A DNA stretch of 64,000 nt from Foetidibacter luteolus. GTDB taxonomy: Bacteria; Bacteroidota; Bacteroidia; Chitinophagales; Chitinophagaceae. Under the pieces are notes generated by a model that ran no database searches, was not told the DNA's origin, and saw only the letters and a program-made list of their open reading frames with translations. The DNA is taken from the NCBI RefSeq assembly GCF_009650435.1, contig NZ_VVIP01000052.1, positions 62,001 through 126,000 of the forward strand. The letters run 5' to 3'. This document shows positions 33,743 through 42,564 of the stretch, piece by piece (the stretch's first letter is position 1; each line of letters starts with the position of its first letter). A program made the translations under genes and the position numbers.

Positions 33743-35794
33743 ATGGACAATCATCCTAAAAAAAATTTTTGGCAAACAACCGTGCTGGCGGTTAAAGATT
33801 TTACACCACGTTACCTGGTGTTGCTGTTGCTTTTTGTGTTGTTACGTTTGGTTGAGTTGGTTTACGACAGCATAAATCACGGCCTTAACAGCGATTTTGT
33901 GTCTGTCTTTTTAAATGGCGTGCTAAAAGATATTGGTTTTGTACTTTCTGCCGGGTTGCCCTTGGTGTTGATATACTTATTGCTTTTCCTGCTAAGCAGG
34001 CGTGCAGCAAACATTTTTTTTATCATTACTGCAATCCTGTTATGTGTTATACAGGCAGCCCTGCTGTTATATTTTCAAAATACACTGGTACCGCTTGGCG
34101 GAGATTTATGGGGATATACCATGGCCGATATTAAGCAAACTGTTGGCGCCGCAGGCATTGGCTTTTTACCTGTACTGATATTGGTTTTGCTGATAGTAGC
34201 AGTTGTTTTCTTGATGGTATATGTTCCCGGAAAATTAAAGTTGCCGGCTGTTGCCCCGGCTGTTGTGTTGGTGGTATTCATTCTTTGCCGTTTGCTGAAT
34301 GTAGCAGCTTTAACATCATCCATTCAATTAAAAGCGGAGTATGCCAATAACCTGGCGCTTAATAAATCTTACTTTTTTTATACGGAAAGTTTCCGGCATT
34401 TTTTTCCTGTAGAAGATGCGGGGCCGGATATTTATGCAGATAGTTATATTGGAGATTATGGTAATGAAACAGGGCCTGCGCCTGTTTTAAAGCAATTTGC
34501 GTATGTGAATGAGGGTGAATATCCGTTTCTTCACAAGGAAGAAACGCAGGATGTATTGTCAGCATTTTTCAGTAATGCATCCGGCCGGCCAAACATTGTG
34601 GTGCTGGTTGTGGAAGGCCTGGGCAGGGCGTTTAGCAATGAGGGTGCTTACCTGGGCAGTTATACGCCATTTATTGATTCTCTTTCGCAGCATAGCCTTT
34701 ATTGGGAAAACTGTTTAAGCGGTGGTGGAAGAACTTTTGCTGTATTGCCAACTTTGCTGGGCTCTTTGCCATTTGCAAAAAATGGTTTTGCCGCCCTGGG
34801 CAATGTTATGCCGCAGCACAATACCTTGCTAAGCCTGCTGCAGTTTAATGGCTACAGCACATCATTTTATTATGGAGGCGATTCCCGTTTTGATAACATG
34901 GATTTATTCCTGAACAAGGGGAACATCAACAGTATTTACGACGTTAAGACTTTCCCGGCAGGATATAGCAGGCTACCTTCCGGTGCGGCAGGGGAAAGTT
35001 GGGGATATGGAGATAAAGAATTGTTCAGGTGGTATTTTAATTCAACACCGCAAGCAAGGCAAAAGCCAGGGGTATCGGTATTGCTTACACTTGCCACACA
35101 TAGTCCTTTTTTGGTTAATGACCAGCAGAAATATCTTGACCAGTTTGAGAAGAGAATGGATGCGCTGGCTTTTAGCGAAACAGAGAAGAGCAAGGCCCGT
35201 AATTTTAAAATGCAATATGCCAGTGTGCTTTTTACGGATGATGCCATCCGATATTTTTTTGAAGAGTACGCCCGGAGAAATGATTTTGCCAATACCATTT
35301 TTGTAATTACGGGAGACCACCAGATGCCGGAACTGCCTATGAACAACAAGGTTGACCGGTATCATGTGCCATTGATGATATATTCGCCGATGTTGAAAAG
35401 AACAGCTAAGTTTTCATCCATCGTTTCGCATTTTGATGTGGCTGCATCGTTGCTGGCAATGCTTAAAAGCACCAGCAACATAAAAACACCTTCATTAGTA
35501 AGCTGGATTGGCAGTGGGTTGGATACCGCCCGTGGTTTCAGGAATGTTCATGCTTACCCCATGATGCAAACCAAGAATGATTTGCTGGATTTTACAATGG
35601 GCAATAATATGATCAATGGCAGCACCCTGTACGAGATGAACAATAGCCTGGAACTATCAATACAAAAAGATGACGCTGCTTATAACCGCCTGAAAGGCAT
35701 GTTTGACAGGTTTAAGCAAAAGAATACTGCAATGGTGGGAGGCGCTAAGTTGTTACCTGATTCTATTTATGCTAATTACCGGCCCACCCGGTAG
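33743..35794 (+). CDS. LTA-synthase-like membrane sulfatase/phosphotransferase
   Basis: 683 residues with five membrane helices in the first 200 residues and a large extracytoplasmic alkaline-phosphatase fold. Metal and catalytic pattern: VVEGLGRAF, the nucleophile region GGGRTFAVLPTLLGSLP with Thr, and the late TGDHQMPE. This is the architecture of lipoteichoic-acid synthase, OpgB and related enzymes that transfer a phosphodiester head group such as glycerol phosphate or phosphoethanolamine onto a glycan. Bacteroidota lack teichoic acids, so decoration of the polymer made by the GT2 protein is more likely. Three bases separate it from the GT2 gene. Confidence 0.82.
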   Translation: MDNHPKKNFWQTTVLAVKDFTPRYLVLLLLFVLLRLVELVYDSINHGLNSDFVSVFLNGVLKDIGFVLSAGLPLVLIYLLLFLLSRRAANIFFIITAILLCVIQAALLLYFQNTLVPLGGDLWGYTMADIKQTVGAAGIGFLPVLILVLLIVAVVFLMVYVPGKLKLPAVAPAVVLVVFILCRLLNVAALTSSIQLKAEYANNLALNKSYFFYTESFRHFFPVEDAGPDIYADSYIGDYGNETGPAPVLKQFAYVNEGEYPFLHKEETQDVLSAFFSNASGRPNIVVLVVEGLGRAFSNEGAYLGSYTPFIDSLSQHSLYWENCLSGGGRTFAVLPTLLGSLPFAKNGFAALGNVMPQHNTLLSLLQFNGYSTSFYYGGDSRFDNMDLFLNKGNINSIYDVKTFPAGYSRLPSGAAGESWGYGDKELFRWYFNSTPQARQKPGVSVLLTLATHSPFLVNDQQKYLDQFEKRMDALAFSETEKSKARNFKMQYASVLFTDDAIRYFFEEYARRNDFANTIFVITGDHQMPELPMNNKVDRYHVPLMIYSPMLKRTAKFSSIVSHFDVAASLLAMLKSTSNIKTPSLVSWIGSGLDTARGFRNVHAYPMMQTKNDLLDFTMGNNMINGSTLYEMNNSLELSIQKDDAAYNRLKGMFDRFKQKNTAMVGGAKLLPDSIYANYRPTR

Positions 35795-35841
35795 TTAATG
35801 CTTTTCTACCCGGGTCTGAAAAGCCGCCCAAAGTACCGGAC

Positions 35842-35900
35842 GATGAACGGATTGCGACGCAACGAAGTCGCCACGAAGAACTATCGCTGGTATTATAATC
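35842..35900 (-). repeat. TTGCGTCGCAA element, copy 2
   Basis: Contains the palindrome TTGCGACGCAA (35852-35862, minus-strand form), AAGTCGCCACGAA and GCTGGTATTATAATCG. It lies downstream of the LTA-synthase-like gene. Confidence 0.75.
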
Positions 35901-35937
35901 GTGAATGGTGAATCAATGCGGGGTTCTATATCCCCCC

Positions 35938-35960
35938 TATTCGACAAGCTCAGACTGACA
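35938..35960. repeat. Partial copy of repeat family D
   Basis: TTCGACAAGCTCAGACTGAC matches the right arm of the nested inverted repeat at 16525-16645. GTGAATGGTGAATC precedes it at 35901-35914, as in copy 2. Confidence 0.6.
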
Positions 35961-36005
35961 GCACTAAGGGAACAACATTGGAGGTGAACAGTTTGATAGG
36001 TGTAA

Positions 36006-37322
36006 CTACAACTCTTCCAGCATTTTTACCACGCCCTCTTTACGGAGTATCAGGTAACCAAGCCTGTCGTTACTGATGCCTTCTTTTAACTGATAACTGA
36101 ACAATAACTGATCGTCTTTAACCTCTGTTTCAAAATACCGGAACTGGATATTGGGATATTGTTTAAGGCCTTCGCCAATTTCGTATAAGTGGGTGGAGAG
36201 CACAAACAAAGCGTTTTTCATTTTACGCAATCCTTCCACAACTGCTGTGCTGCACTTCATGGCATCCTGTACATTGGTGCCCTTGAATAATTCGTCAATC
36301 AGTATCAGCCATTTTTTGCCATCGCTTATCTTTTCGATAGTCTTGCGTATGCGCTGTACTTCGTTGAAGAAATAACTTTCTCCCTTAACAATATTATCGG
36401 CTACTTGTATGTTGCTCAGCAAGCCATCAAACAGGGTAAGTTGCATAGCCGCTGCCGGTACCGCCATGCCTATATGGGCAAGGTAAACGGCAACGCCAAC
36501 AGCTTTTATAAATGTGCTTTTGCCGCCCATATTGGCGCCGGTAAGAAATAAAAAATTCTTGTGCGGTGTAAGGCCTATGGTATAAGGTACAGGCGACCGC
36601 AGTAACGGATGAAACAATCCTTCTACAGTAACGAATGGCTGCTCCTCTTTGCTGAATACCGGGAACTGGTAACCAAACTGCATGCAGGCGGTGGCCATAC
36701 TGTAATAAGCATCAAGCCTGCTGTAAATGCTTACAAGTTCATTAGCCTGCTCTTTATACCTTGTTCTTAAAAAAGCACCTGTTTCCAGTATTTGCGAAGG
36801 AGTAAGGCCTTTGGCTTTATCAAGGGCCAGCATATTTTGTATATCGGGCAGTTGCAGCAGCCTGCTAATGCGGTCCAGCATGTTTTGCAGCAATGTTGGA
36901 GTATCGCCTGCGGATAGCAAAGTATGTAGCTGGTACATGCCTTTTACAAAATCCAGGAAATGGTTAACGGAGTAACGGATGATACTGTAATCAGGCCCGC
37001 TGATGAGCTTATAGTACAGGCTGCTGATATAATTAGGGTGCGATGGGATATCATCCAGTGCGGTTTCATAATAGCGTTGAATAACCATCACTGTTCCGTT
37101 GGAAATAACCTGTGGCCACTGGGTGTGGATGCCGATGATTTTTTGAATGGTTTGCTGGGTTTCGGTAATATCCTTAAGGTTGTCAAGGGGGCGGCTTATT
37201 AACTGGTGCAGCATATCTCTGCCGCCATTGGTACGGGCGAAATCAATATGATGAGCTACGGACTGTTCTTCATCATGTGTAAAAATAGATAAATCGCTGA
37301 TGGTGGTTTTATCTGCCTGCAT
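36006..37322 (-). CDS. MutS-core ATPase (MutS-related, no mismatch-recognition domain)
   Basis: 438 residues, about half of MutS. The clamp and lever region (residues 1-230) precedes the ABC-type ATPase: Walker A GANMGGKST, then Walker B ILIDELFKGTN and the H-loop ALFVLSTHLYE. The N-terminal mismatch-recognition and connector domains of MutS are absent, as in the short MutS-related proteins of Bacteroidota (annotated as DNA mismatch repair protein MutS domain). It also lacks the Smr nuclease of MutS2. The role is unknown; it is not likely to be mismatch repair by itself. Dihydroorotase lies 18 bases upstream on the same strand. Confidence 0.85.
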   Translation of the reverse strand: MQADKTTISDLSIFTHDEEQSVAHHIDFARTNGGRDMLHQLISRPLDNLKDITETQQTIQKIIGIHTQWPQVISNGTVMVIQRYYETALDDIPSHPNYISSLYYKLISGPDYSIIRYSVNHFLDFVKGMYQLHTLLSAGDTPTLLQNMLDRISRLLQLPDIQNMLALDKAKGLTPSQILETGAFLRTRYKEQANELVSIYSRLDAYYSMATACMQFGYQFPVFSKEEQPFVTVEGLFHPLLRSPVPYTIGLTPHKNFLFLTGANMGGKSTFIKAVGVAVYLAHIGMAVPAAAMQLTLFDGLLSNIQVADNIVKGESYFFNEVQRIRKTIEKISDGKKWLILIDELFKGTNVQDAMKCSTAVVEGLRKMKNALFVLSTHLYEIGEGLKQYPNIQFRYFETEVKDDQLLFSYQLKEGISNDRLGYLILRKEGVVKMLEEL

Positions 37323-37340
37323 TGGTATTGTTTAGTTGGA

Positions 37341-38681
37341 TTAGTGCCGTTCGAACTGAAGCCTTAAACCAGCTTTAGATTCATCAACCACCCCATTTCC
37401 ATAAACCTTATGGCCATTCACAAAAGTATTAACGATTGTAGCGGGAAAGCTGAAGCCTTCCAGCGGGCTCCAGCCACATTTGTATAAGATGTTTTCTTTT
37501 GAAACGGTATAGGCTTTATTAAGGTCAACCAGCACAAGGTCGGCATGGTAATCTTCACGTATGTAACCGCGTTCTTTAATGTCAAAACAATCGGCTACAG
37601 CATGACTCATTTTTTGCACTACTTTTTCAAGTGAAATTTTGCCCTGCTGTACATAATGTAACATGAGCAACAAAGAGTGTTGAACCAGCGGCAGGCCGGC
37701 ATGCGCTTTTTCGTAGGGCTCATCTTTTTCGGCCCAGGTATGCGGGGCATGGTCTGTAGCAATAACATCCAGCCTGTCGTCCAGCAAGGCTTCCCACAAA
37801 GCTGCCCTGTTATGTGGTGCCTTAATAGCGGGATTGCATTTAATACGGTTGCCAAGCTCGGCATAATCGTTGCTGGTAAAATGCAGGTGGTGTACGCAAA
37901 CTTCTGTAGTAATGCGTTTATCTTTCAAGGGAAGCATGTTGGTAAAAAGCGGCAGTTCTCTTTCCGTAGATATATGCAATATGTGTAACCTGCTGTTGTA
38001 TTTTTTTGCAAATTGTATGGCCTTGAAAGACGATTCAAAACAGGCCTCTTCGTCGCGGATGATAGGGTGGTCTGATGGTTCCAATGTGCCCTTTTCAGCC
38101 TTCAGCCTGGCCAGGTTGGCCTTGATGATAGATTCTTCCTCGCAATGCGTGGCTATCAGTATTTCGCTGCCTGCGAAAACCTTATCCAGTACCAGCGGGT
38201 TATCAACAAGCAGGTTACCTGTAGATGAGCCCATGAACATTTTTATGCCGCATACCTCATTTTTCTTTTTGTTGGTTTTAAGCACCTCTTCAATGTTGTC
38301 GTTAGAGGTGCCCATGTAAAAGGAATAGTTGGCAACAGATGTTTTAGAAGCTATGCTGTACTTGTCTTCCAGTAATTCCTGTGTAAACACCGGCGGATTG
38401 GTATTGGGCATTTCCATAAAACTCGTTACACCGCCTGCTACTGCTGCCCTTGATTCCGTGTGTATGTTTGCCTTATGGGTAAGGCCGGGCTCCCGAAAAT
38501 GCACCTGGTCATCTATAGCGCCGGGCAGCAGGTGCAGGCCGGTGCCATCAATTTCTACTACATTAAAACTGGTGTTTATACTACCTGCTATTTGCTTAAT
38601 TTTGCCGTTCTTTACAAGAACATCTCCATGAGTGATTTTTCCCTCGTTAACTATACCAGTATTTTTAATCAAATAATCCAT
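37341..38681 (-). CDS. pyrC: Dihydroorotase
   Basis: 446 residues. An amidohydrolase: metal motif DQVHFREPG at about residues 58-66, IKMFMGSS (the site usually holding the carboxylated lysine), ATHCEEES, LHILHIST, and TDHAPHTWAEKD with the catalytic aspartate. It closes carbamoyl-aspartate to dihydroorotate in pyrimidine synthesis. It is a long class I-type enzyme of the dihydroorotase/allantoinase group; allantoinase is a less likely alternative. Its start codon lies only four bases from the start of the divergent outer membrane gene at 38686, so promoters must lie inside the neighbouring coding regions. Confidence 0.87.
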   Translation of the reverse strand: MDYLIKNTGIVNEGKITHGDVLVKNGKIKQIAGSINTSFNVVEIDGTGLHLLPGAIDDQVHFREPGLTHKANIHTESRAAVAGGVTSFMEMPNTNPPVFTQELLEDKYSIASKTSVANYSFYMGTSNDNIEEVLKTNKKKNEVCGIKMFMGSSTGNLLVDNPLVLDKVFAGSEILIATHCEEESIIKANLARLKAEKGTLEPSDHPIIRDEEACFESSFKAIQFAKKYNSRLHILHISTERELPLFTNMLPLKDKRITTEVCVHHLHFTSNDYAELGNRIKCNPAIKAPHNRAALWEALLDDRLDVIATDHAPHTWAEKDEPYEKAHAGLPLVQHSLLLMLHYVQQGKISLEKVVQKMSHAVADCFDIKERGYIREDYHADLVLVDLNKAYTVSKENILYKCGWSPLEGFSFPATIVNTFVNGHKVYGNGVVDESKAGLRLQFERH

Positions 38682-38685
38682 ATCT

Positions 38686-40392
38686 ATGCTTTTGAGACAA
38701 TGGCTAAAGTTGCAAATTATTAAATCTGTACTCTTATCTGCTATTTATATTATCCCATTTGCACTATGTGCCCAAACAAATTATATATATTATGGCGATA
38801 AGGGTAATATTATCTTAGACCGGCTGGAAATTAAAACAGGTAACGACCAGTTGCGTTTTTCTACCCTTAAACCCTACGCAAGAAGGTCTTCCGTAGCAGT
38901 GGTGGAGTCGCTTGACAGCCTGGTACAGGCTAATGACCCTTCCGTAGCCCATCTTACCCCCACTGACCGTTACAACATGCAGCGCCTGTTGATGAATAAT
39001 GCGGAATGGAGCAAACCCAGGGATTTTTACAAGAACAGGAAACCCTGGTTCTGGTCGCTCTATAAAACCCATGCCAACATGGTAGAAGTAAATAATCCCG
39101 ATTTTTTCATGGCTATCAACCCAGTTTTTCAATTGGGGCTGGGTAAAGAAAGCGGATATGGCGAAAAAATGTTTATTAATACCCGCGGTATTGCCATACG
39201 TGGTATGATATCCAAAAAAATTGGCTTTAACCTGTACGCTACGGAAAACCAGGAGCGTGACCCTCTTTATGTACAGGCATTTGAAAGAAAATTTACTGCC
39301 GTGCCTGGTGTAGGTTTTTACAAAGATTTTAATGGCACCGGCTATGATTATTTTGATGCCCGTGGATCCGTAACCTGGAATGTTGCCAGGTTTATTGACA
39401 TGCAGTTTGGATACGATAAAAATTCCATCGGCAATGGCTACCGCAGCCTGTTCCTGAGCGATTTCTCTAATAGTGCTTTATTCTTCAAAATCAACACACG
39501 CATCTGGAAGCTTAATTACCAAAGCCTGCTTACGGAACTGTATGCAGACCATGGCCGCGGCGGCGCCGAGTTGTTCAACCGTAAGTATGCCCGCATTAAC
39601 CACCTTAGCGTTAACGCTACTAAATGGCTTAATGTGGGTTTGTTCGAAAGCATCGTATTCGGCAGACCCAACCATTTCGATTTTCAATATATGGTGCCCG
39701 TTATGTTCTTACGGCCTGCCGAACAGCAGACCGGCAGTGGCGATAATGCCATGCTGGGTTTTGATGCCAAGGTTAATCTTAAACAACGGGTGCAGTTGTA
39801 CGGTCAATTGCTGTGGGATGAATTTGTACTGAAAGAAATGACCAGCAGCAGGGGCTTTTGGGCCAACAAATACGGTTACCAGTTAGGGTTTAAATATATT
39901 GACGCGTTCGGCCTGAAAAATGTTGACCTGCAGGTAGAAACCAACAGGGTGCGACCCTATACCTACGCCCATTATGATACCAGCGTAGGCAGCTATACCC
40001 ACTACAACCAGCCACTGGCACACCCGCTGGGCGCCAATTTCCAGGAGTTGATTGCTATTGTAAGGGCGCAGCCTATGGAGCGTTTGTACCTGCAGGCAAA
40101 GGTTATCCATTACTTCCAGGGGCTGGATAGTGCCGGCCTTAACTTTGGCAGCAACCCGTTTCTTGATTACACCACCCGCCCCCGCGATTATGACTTTAAA
40201 GTGGGTACCGGCGACAGGGCAACCTGCAATTTCCTGGAGTTCTCCGCCTCTTATGAGTTATTGGAAAACCTGTTTGTTGATCTTACTGCGTTACGCCGAA
40301 CTTATAAAGTACAAAGCGGTTTCAAGCAAAATTCAACCATATTTAATGTGGGTGTGCGTATGAATATAGCCCGGCGGGCATTTGATTTTTAG
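38686..40392 (+). CDS. Wzi/RemB-like outer membrane beta-barrel
   Basis: 568 residues with a signal peptide ending FALCAQ (about residue 29). The mature protein shows repeated amphipathic strands over residues 150-568 (INTRGIAIRGMISKKIGFNLYA, SVTWNVARFIDMQFGYDKNS, YGYQLGFKYIDAFGLKNVDLQVE, FLEFSASYELLENLFVDLTALR). It resembles the capsule-assembly Wzi family and the gliding-motility protein RemB of Flavobacterium. Either role, surface attachment of polysaccharide or gliding, would fit a genome with a Wza/Wzc cluster nearby. It starts four bases from pyrC on the other strand. Confidence 0.75.
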   Translation: MLLRQWLKLQIIKSVLLSAIYIIPFALCAQTNYIYYGDKGNIILDRLEIKTGNDQLRFSTLKPYARRSSVAVVESLDSLVQANDPSVAHLTPTDRYNMQRLLMNNAEWSKPRDFYKNRKPWFWSLYKTHANMVEVNNPDFFMAINPVFQLGLGKESGYGEKMFINTRGIAIRGMISKKIGFNLYATENQERDPLYVQAFERKFTAVPGVGFYKDFNGTGYDYFDARGSVTWNVARFIDMQFGYDKNSIGNGYRSLFLSDFSNSALFFKINTRIWKLNYQSLLTELYADHGRGGAELFNRKYARINHLSVNATKWLNVGLFESIVFGRPNHFDFQYMVPVMFLRPAEQQTGSGDNAMLGFDAKVNLKQRVQLYGQLLWDEFVLKEMTSSRGFWANKYGYQLGFKYIDAFGLKNVDLQVETNRVRPYTYAHYDTSVGSYTHYNQPLAHPLGANFQELIAIVRAQPMERLYLQAKVIHYFQGLDSAGLNFGSNPFLDYTTRPRDYDFKVGTGDRATCNFLEFSASYELLENLFVDLTALRRTYKVQSGFKQNSTIFNVGVRMNIARRAFDF

Positions 40393-40397
40393 TAGCA

Positions 40398-40470
40398 ATT
40401 TTATGAGCCCGGCTGAAGGTATTTCATGGCGTCGTTCCTTGCGTCGCACAGCGTGTACTGTAGCTTTTCA
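40398..40470 (+). repeat. TTGCGTCGCA element with family A leader
   Basis: TTTTATGAGCCCGGC (40399-40413), then TTTCATGGCGTCGTTCC and TTGCGTCGCACAGCG. It combines the leader seen in family A with the palindromic core seen at 18.6 kb. It lies upstream of the truncated DUF6934-like gene. Confidence 0.7.
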
Positions 40471-40520
40471 TGGCGGCAGTTAAGCGGGTATTAAATATCC
40501 AAATCCACTACCCTATTGTT

Positions 40521-40820
40521 ATGTTCAAAGAGCGATATGATGTTATAGCATCTCCCAATCTCAATATTTTTGAGTTTGAAAGTACTGGGCCAAAAGGAGT
40601 TATTAAAAAAGTGGTTTTGTACTCAAGAATTAGAAATAGCAAATTTTATAATCTTGGCTTTGGAGATAAGGAGCCCCAAACAGGCTTAATTAGCGATGTA
40701 GTAATAACTAACAACGGCGATAGTAAAAAAGTACTTGCAACTGTTGCCGCAACACTACTTGTTTTTACAAATCAGAATCCGGATGCTATTGTTGTAGCAA
40801 CTGGCAGCACTTCAGCATGA
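40521..40820 (+). pseudogene. Truncated DUF6934-like gene
   Basis: 99 residues from the ATG at 40521 (MFKERYDVIASPNL). It has the family pattern: FEFESTGPKGVIKKVV, FYNLGFGDKEPQTG, VITNNGDSKKVLATVAATLLVFT and VVATGST. In the DUF6934 proteins I recall, about 50 more residues follow ATGST (starting with an ARTRLY-like segment). Here a TGA comes two codons later, so the C-terminal third is missing. The function of the family is unknown. The small partner gene begins four bases on. It is likely a decayed member of a two-gene accessory module. Confidence 0.65.
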
Positions 40821-40824
40821 AATC

Positions 40825-40989
40825 ATGAAAACAAAAAAACAGCCGGAAGCGAATACGGTGAAGCTACCTAAAGGGTTTGTGATTGACGAAAATCTAAATG
40901 AAAAAAGATATGAGGGTCAGCCCTTTTTTAAAAAAAAATCAGAACAGGCAAAGCATATTTTAAAAATAGCGCCACTCCCAAAGCTTTAA
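40825..40989 (+). CDS. Small basic protein, partner of the DUF6934-like gene
   Basis: 54 residues from the ATG at 40825 (MKTKKQPEANTVKLPKGF). Basic and polar, it has a central LPKGFVIDENLNEKRYEG part and a helical, lysine-rich end (KKKSEQAKHILKIAPLPKL). The start is four bases after the stop of the DUF6934-like gene, so the pair is an operon. I recall similar small genes behind DUF6934 genes elsewhere. The role is unknown. A very strong hairpin follows at 41009. Confidence 0.6.
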   Translation: MKTKKQPEANTVKLPKGFVIDENLNEKRYEGQPFFKKKSEQAKHILKIAPLPKL

Positions 40990-41008
40990 ACTTGCTAAAT
41001 AATTGTAT

Positions 41009-41056
41009 TACATAAACGACAAAACCCGCTGCACAGCGGGTTTTGTCGTTTATGTA
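41009..41056. terminator. Two-way terminator, 23-bp perfect hairpin
   Basis: Arms 41009-41031 and 41034-41056 are perfectly complementary, with AAAACCCGCTG / CAGCGGGTTTT at the centre and only two bases between them. The A and T tracts suit termination on both strands. It lies between the convergent small gene (ending 40989) and cysN (ending 41066). Confidence 0.85.
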
Positions 41057-41065
41057 CGATACCTG

Positions 41066-42322
41066 TTAATTATTAAATGAATCCACTACCATGCCTGCGG
41101 CAACGGTTTCGTTGGTGGATTCATCAACCAGTATCAGCGAGCCGGTACTGCGGTTTTTACGGTAGGCATCCAGCATTAACGGCTGTGTGGTGCGCAGGCG
41201 TACACGGGCAATGTCGTTCATTTTAATTTCCTTGTCGCCTTCCATGCGGTGCAATGTATTAATGTCAATTTTATACACCACTTCCTTTATCACAGAACGT
41301 ACTTCGCGGCTGGTATGGCGCAGGTAATATTTGGCGCCCTGCTGCATGGGCCTGTTGTTAAGCCAGCATACCATCATATCCACTTCCTGGCTTACATGCG
41401 GCTGGTTGTTTTGTTTAACTATCATATCGCCGCGGCTGATATCAATATCATCTTCCAGTGTAATGCTTACACTCATAGGGGGGAAAGCTTCTTCCACAGC
41501 TCCGCCAAATGTGTCTATTGATTTTATTTTGGACGAAAGGCCGGAAGGCAGTACAGTAACTTTATCACCGGGGCGGAAGATGCCACCGGCTACACGGCCG
41601 GCGTAGCCACGGTAATCATGGTATTCATCGCTGTGTGGGCGTATAATTGTCTGTACCGGAAAACGGCCATCTATATGGTTATAATCACTGGCAATGTGTA
41701 TTGTTTCTAATGTATTCAGCAGGGTGGCGCCCTGGTACCAGTCCATATTTTCAGAGCGGTTTACTACGTTATCGCCATTGAGAGCGCTAATGGGTATATA
41801 GCGGATATCGGTTACGTCCAGCTTACTGGCAAACTCAGTATATTCTTCTACAATCTGGTTAAAGCGGTCTTCGGCATAGTCTACCAAATCCATTTTGTTG
41901 ATGCAGACGATAAGATGCGGTATTTGCAGAAGCGAAGCTATAAAGGAGTGGCGGCATGTTTGTTCTACAATGCCGTTGCGTGCATCTACCAATATCAATG
42001 CAAGGTTAGCTGTAGATGCGCCGGTAACCATATTTCGGGTGTATTGGATATGCCCAGGCGTATCGGCTATAATGAATTTGCGTTTGGGCGTAGCGAAGTA
42101 ACGGTAGGCAACGTCTATGGTTATGCCTTGTTCCCTTTCGGCACGAAGACCGTCAGTTAGCAGGGACAGATCAACGTGGCCGAGCCCTTTTCTTTCGCTG
42201 GATAGCTGAACTGCTGCCAACTGGTCTTCGAAGATGGATTTTGAATCGTATAAAAGGCGCCCAATTAAAGTGCTTTTGCCATCGTCAACACTACCCGCGG
42301 TTGTAAAACGTAAAAGTTGCAT
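41066..42322 (-). CDS. cysN: Sulfate adenylyltransferase subunit 1 (GTPase)
   Basis: 418 residues. The GTPase core has GSVDDGKST (P-loop), DTPGH and NKMDL, followed by the EF-Tu-like beta-barrels (TIIRPHSDEYHDYRGYAGRVAGG, DISRGDMIV). With CysD it forms APS from ATP and sulfate using GTP hydrolysis. It has no fused CysC kinase domain; a separate cysC gene completes the set two genes upstream. Of the order cysC-cysD-cysN on the minus strand, the cysD-cysN gap is 242 bases and includes a dispersed repeat, so cysN may have its own promoter. Confidence 0.93.
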   Translation of the reverse strand: MQLLRFTTAGSVDDGKSTLIGRLLYDSKSIFEDQLAAVQLSSERKGLGHVDLSLLTDGLRAEREQGITIDVAYRYFATPKRKFIIADTPGHIQYTRNMVTGASTANLALILVDARNGIVEQTCRHSFIASLLQIPHLIVCINKMDLVDYAEDRFNQIVEEYTEFASKLDVTDIRYIPISALNGDNVVNRSENMDWYQGATLLNTLETIHIASDYNHIDGRFPVQTIIRPHSDEYHDYRGYAGRVAGGIFRPGDKVTVLPSGLSSKIKSIDTFGGAVEEAFPPMSVSITLEDDIDISRGDMIVKQNNQPHVSQEVDMMVCWLNNRPMQQGAKYYLRHTSREVRSVIKEVVYKIDINTLHRMEGDKEIKMNDIARVRLRTTQPLMLDAYRKNRSTGSLILVDESTNETVAAGMVVDSFNN

Positions 42323-42456
42323 ACTATTCAGATTCCTGGATATGGCCAGGCTATTTTTTTTATCAACCCGTTGTAAAGCCGGTTGATGATTTTATAAATA
42401 ATAGTCTTTTTTTAAACCAGTCAACTTACGCGGTGGACTAATACCCGCTTAAAAGT

Positions 42457-42532
42457 TGCCATGAAAAACGGAACGATGAAGTGATTGCGACGCAACAGGC
42501 GATGCCATGAAAAACCGTCGCTGGTATTATAA
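42457..42532 (-). repeat. TTGCGTCGCAA element, copy 3
   Basis: Palindrome TTGCGACGCAA at 42485-42495, flanked by GCCATGAAAAACGGAACGATG at the left and GCTGGTATTATAACC at the right. It sits between cysD and cysN. Confidence 0.75.
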
Positions 42533-42564
42533 CCTCACCCCATCTTTTTTGAAAGAAGAGGGGG

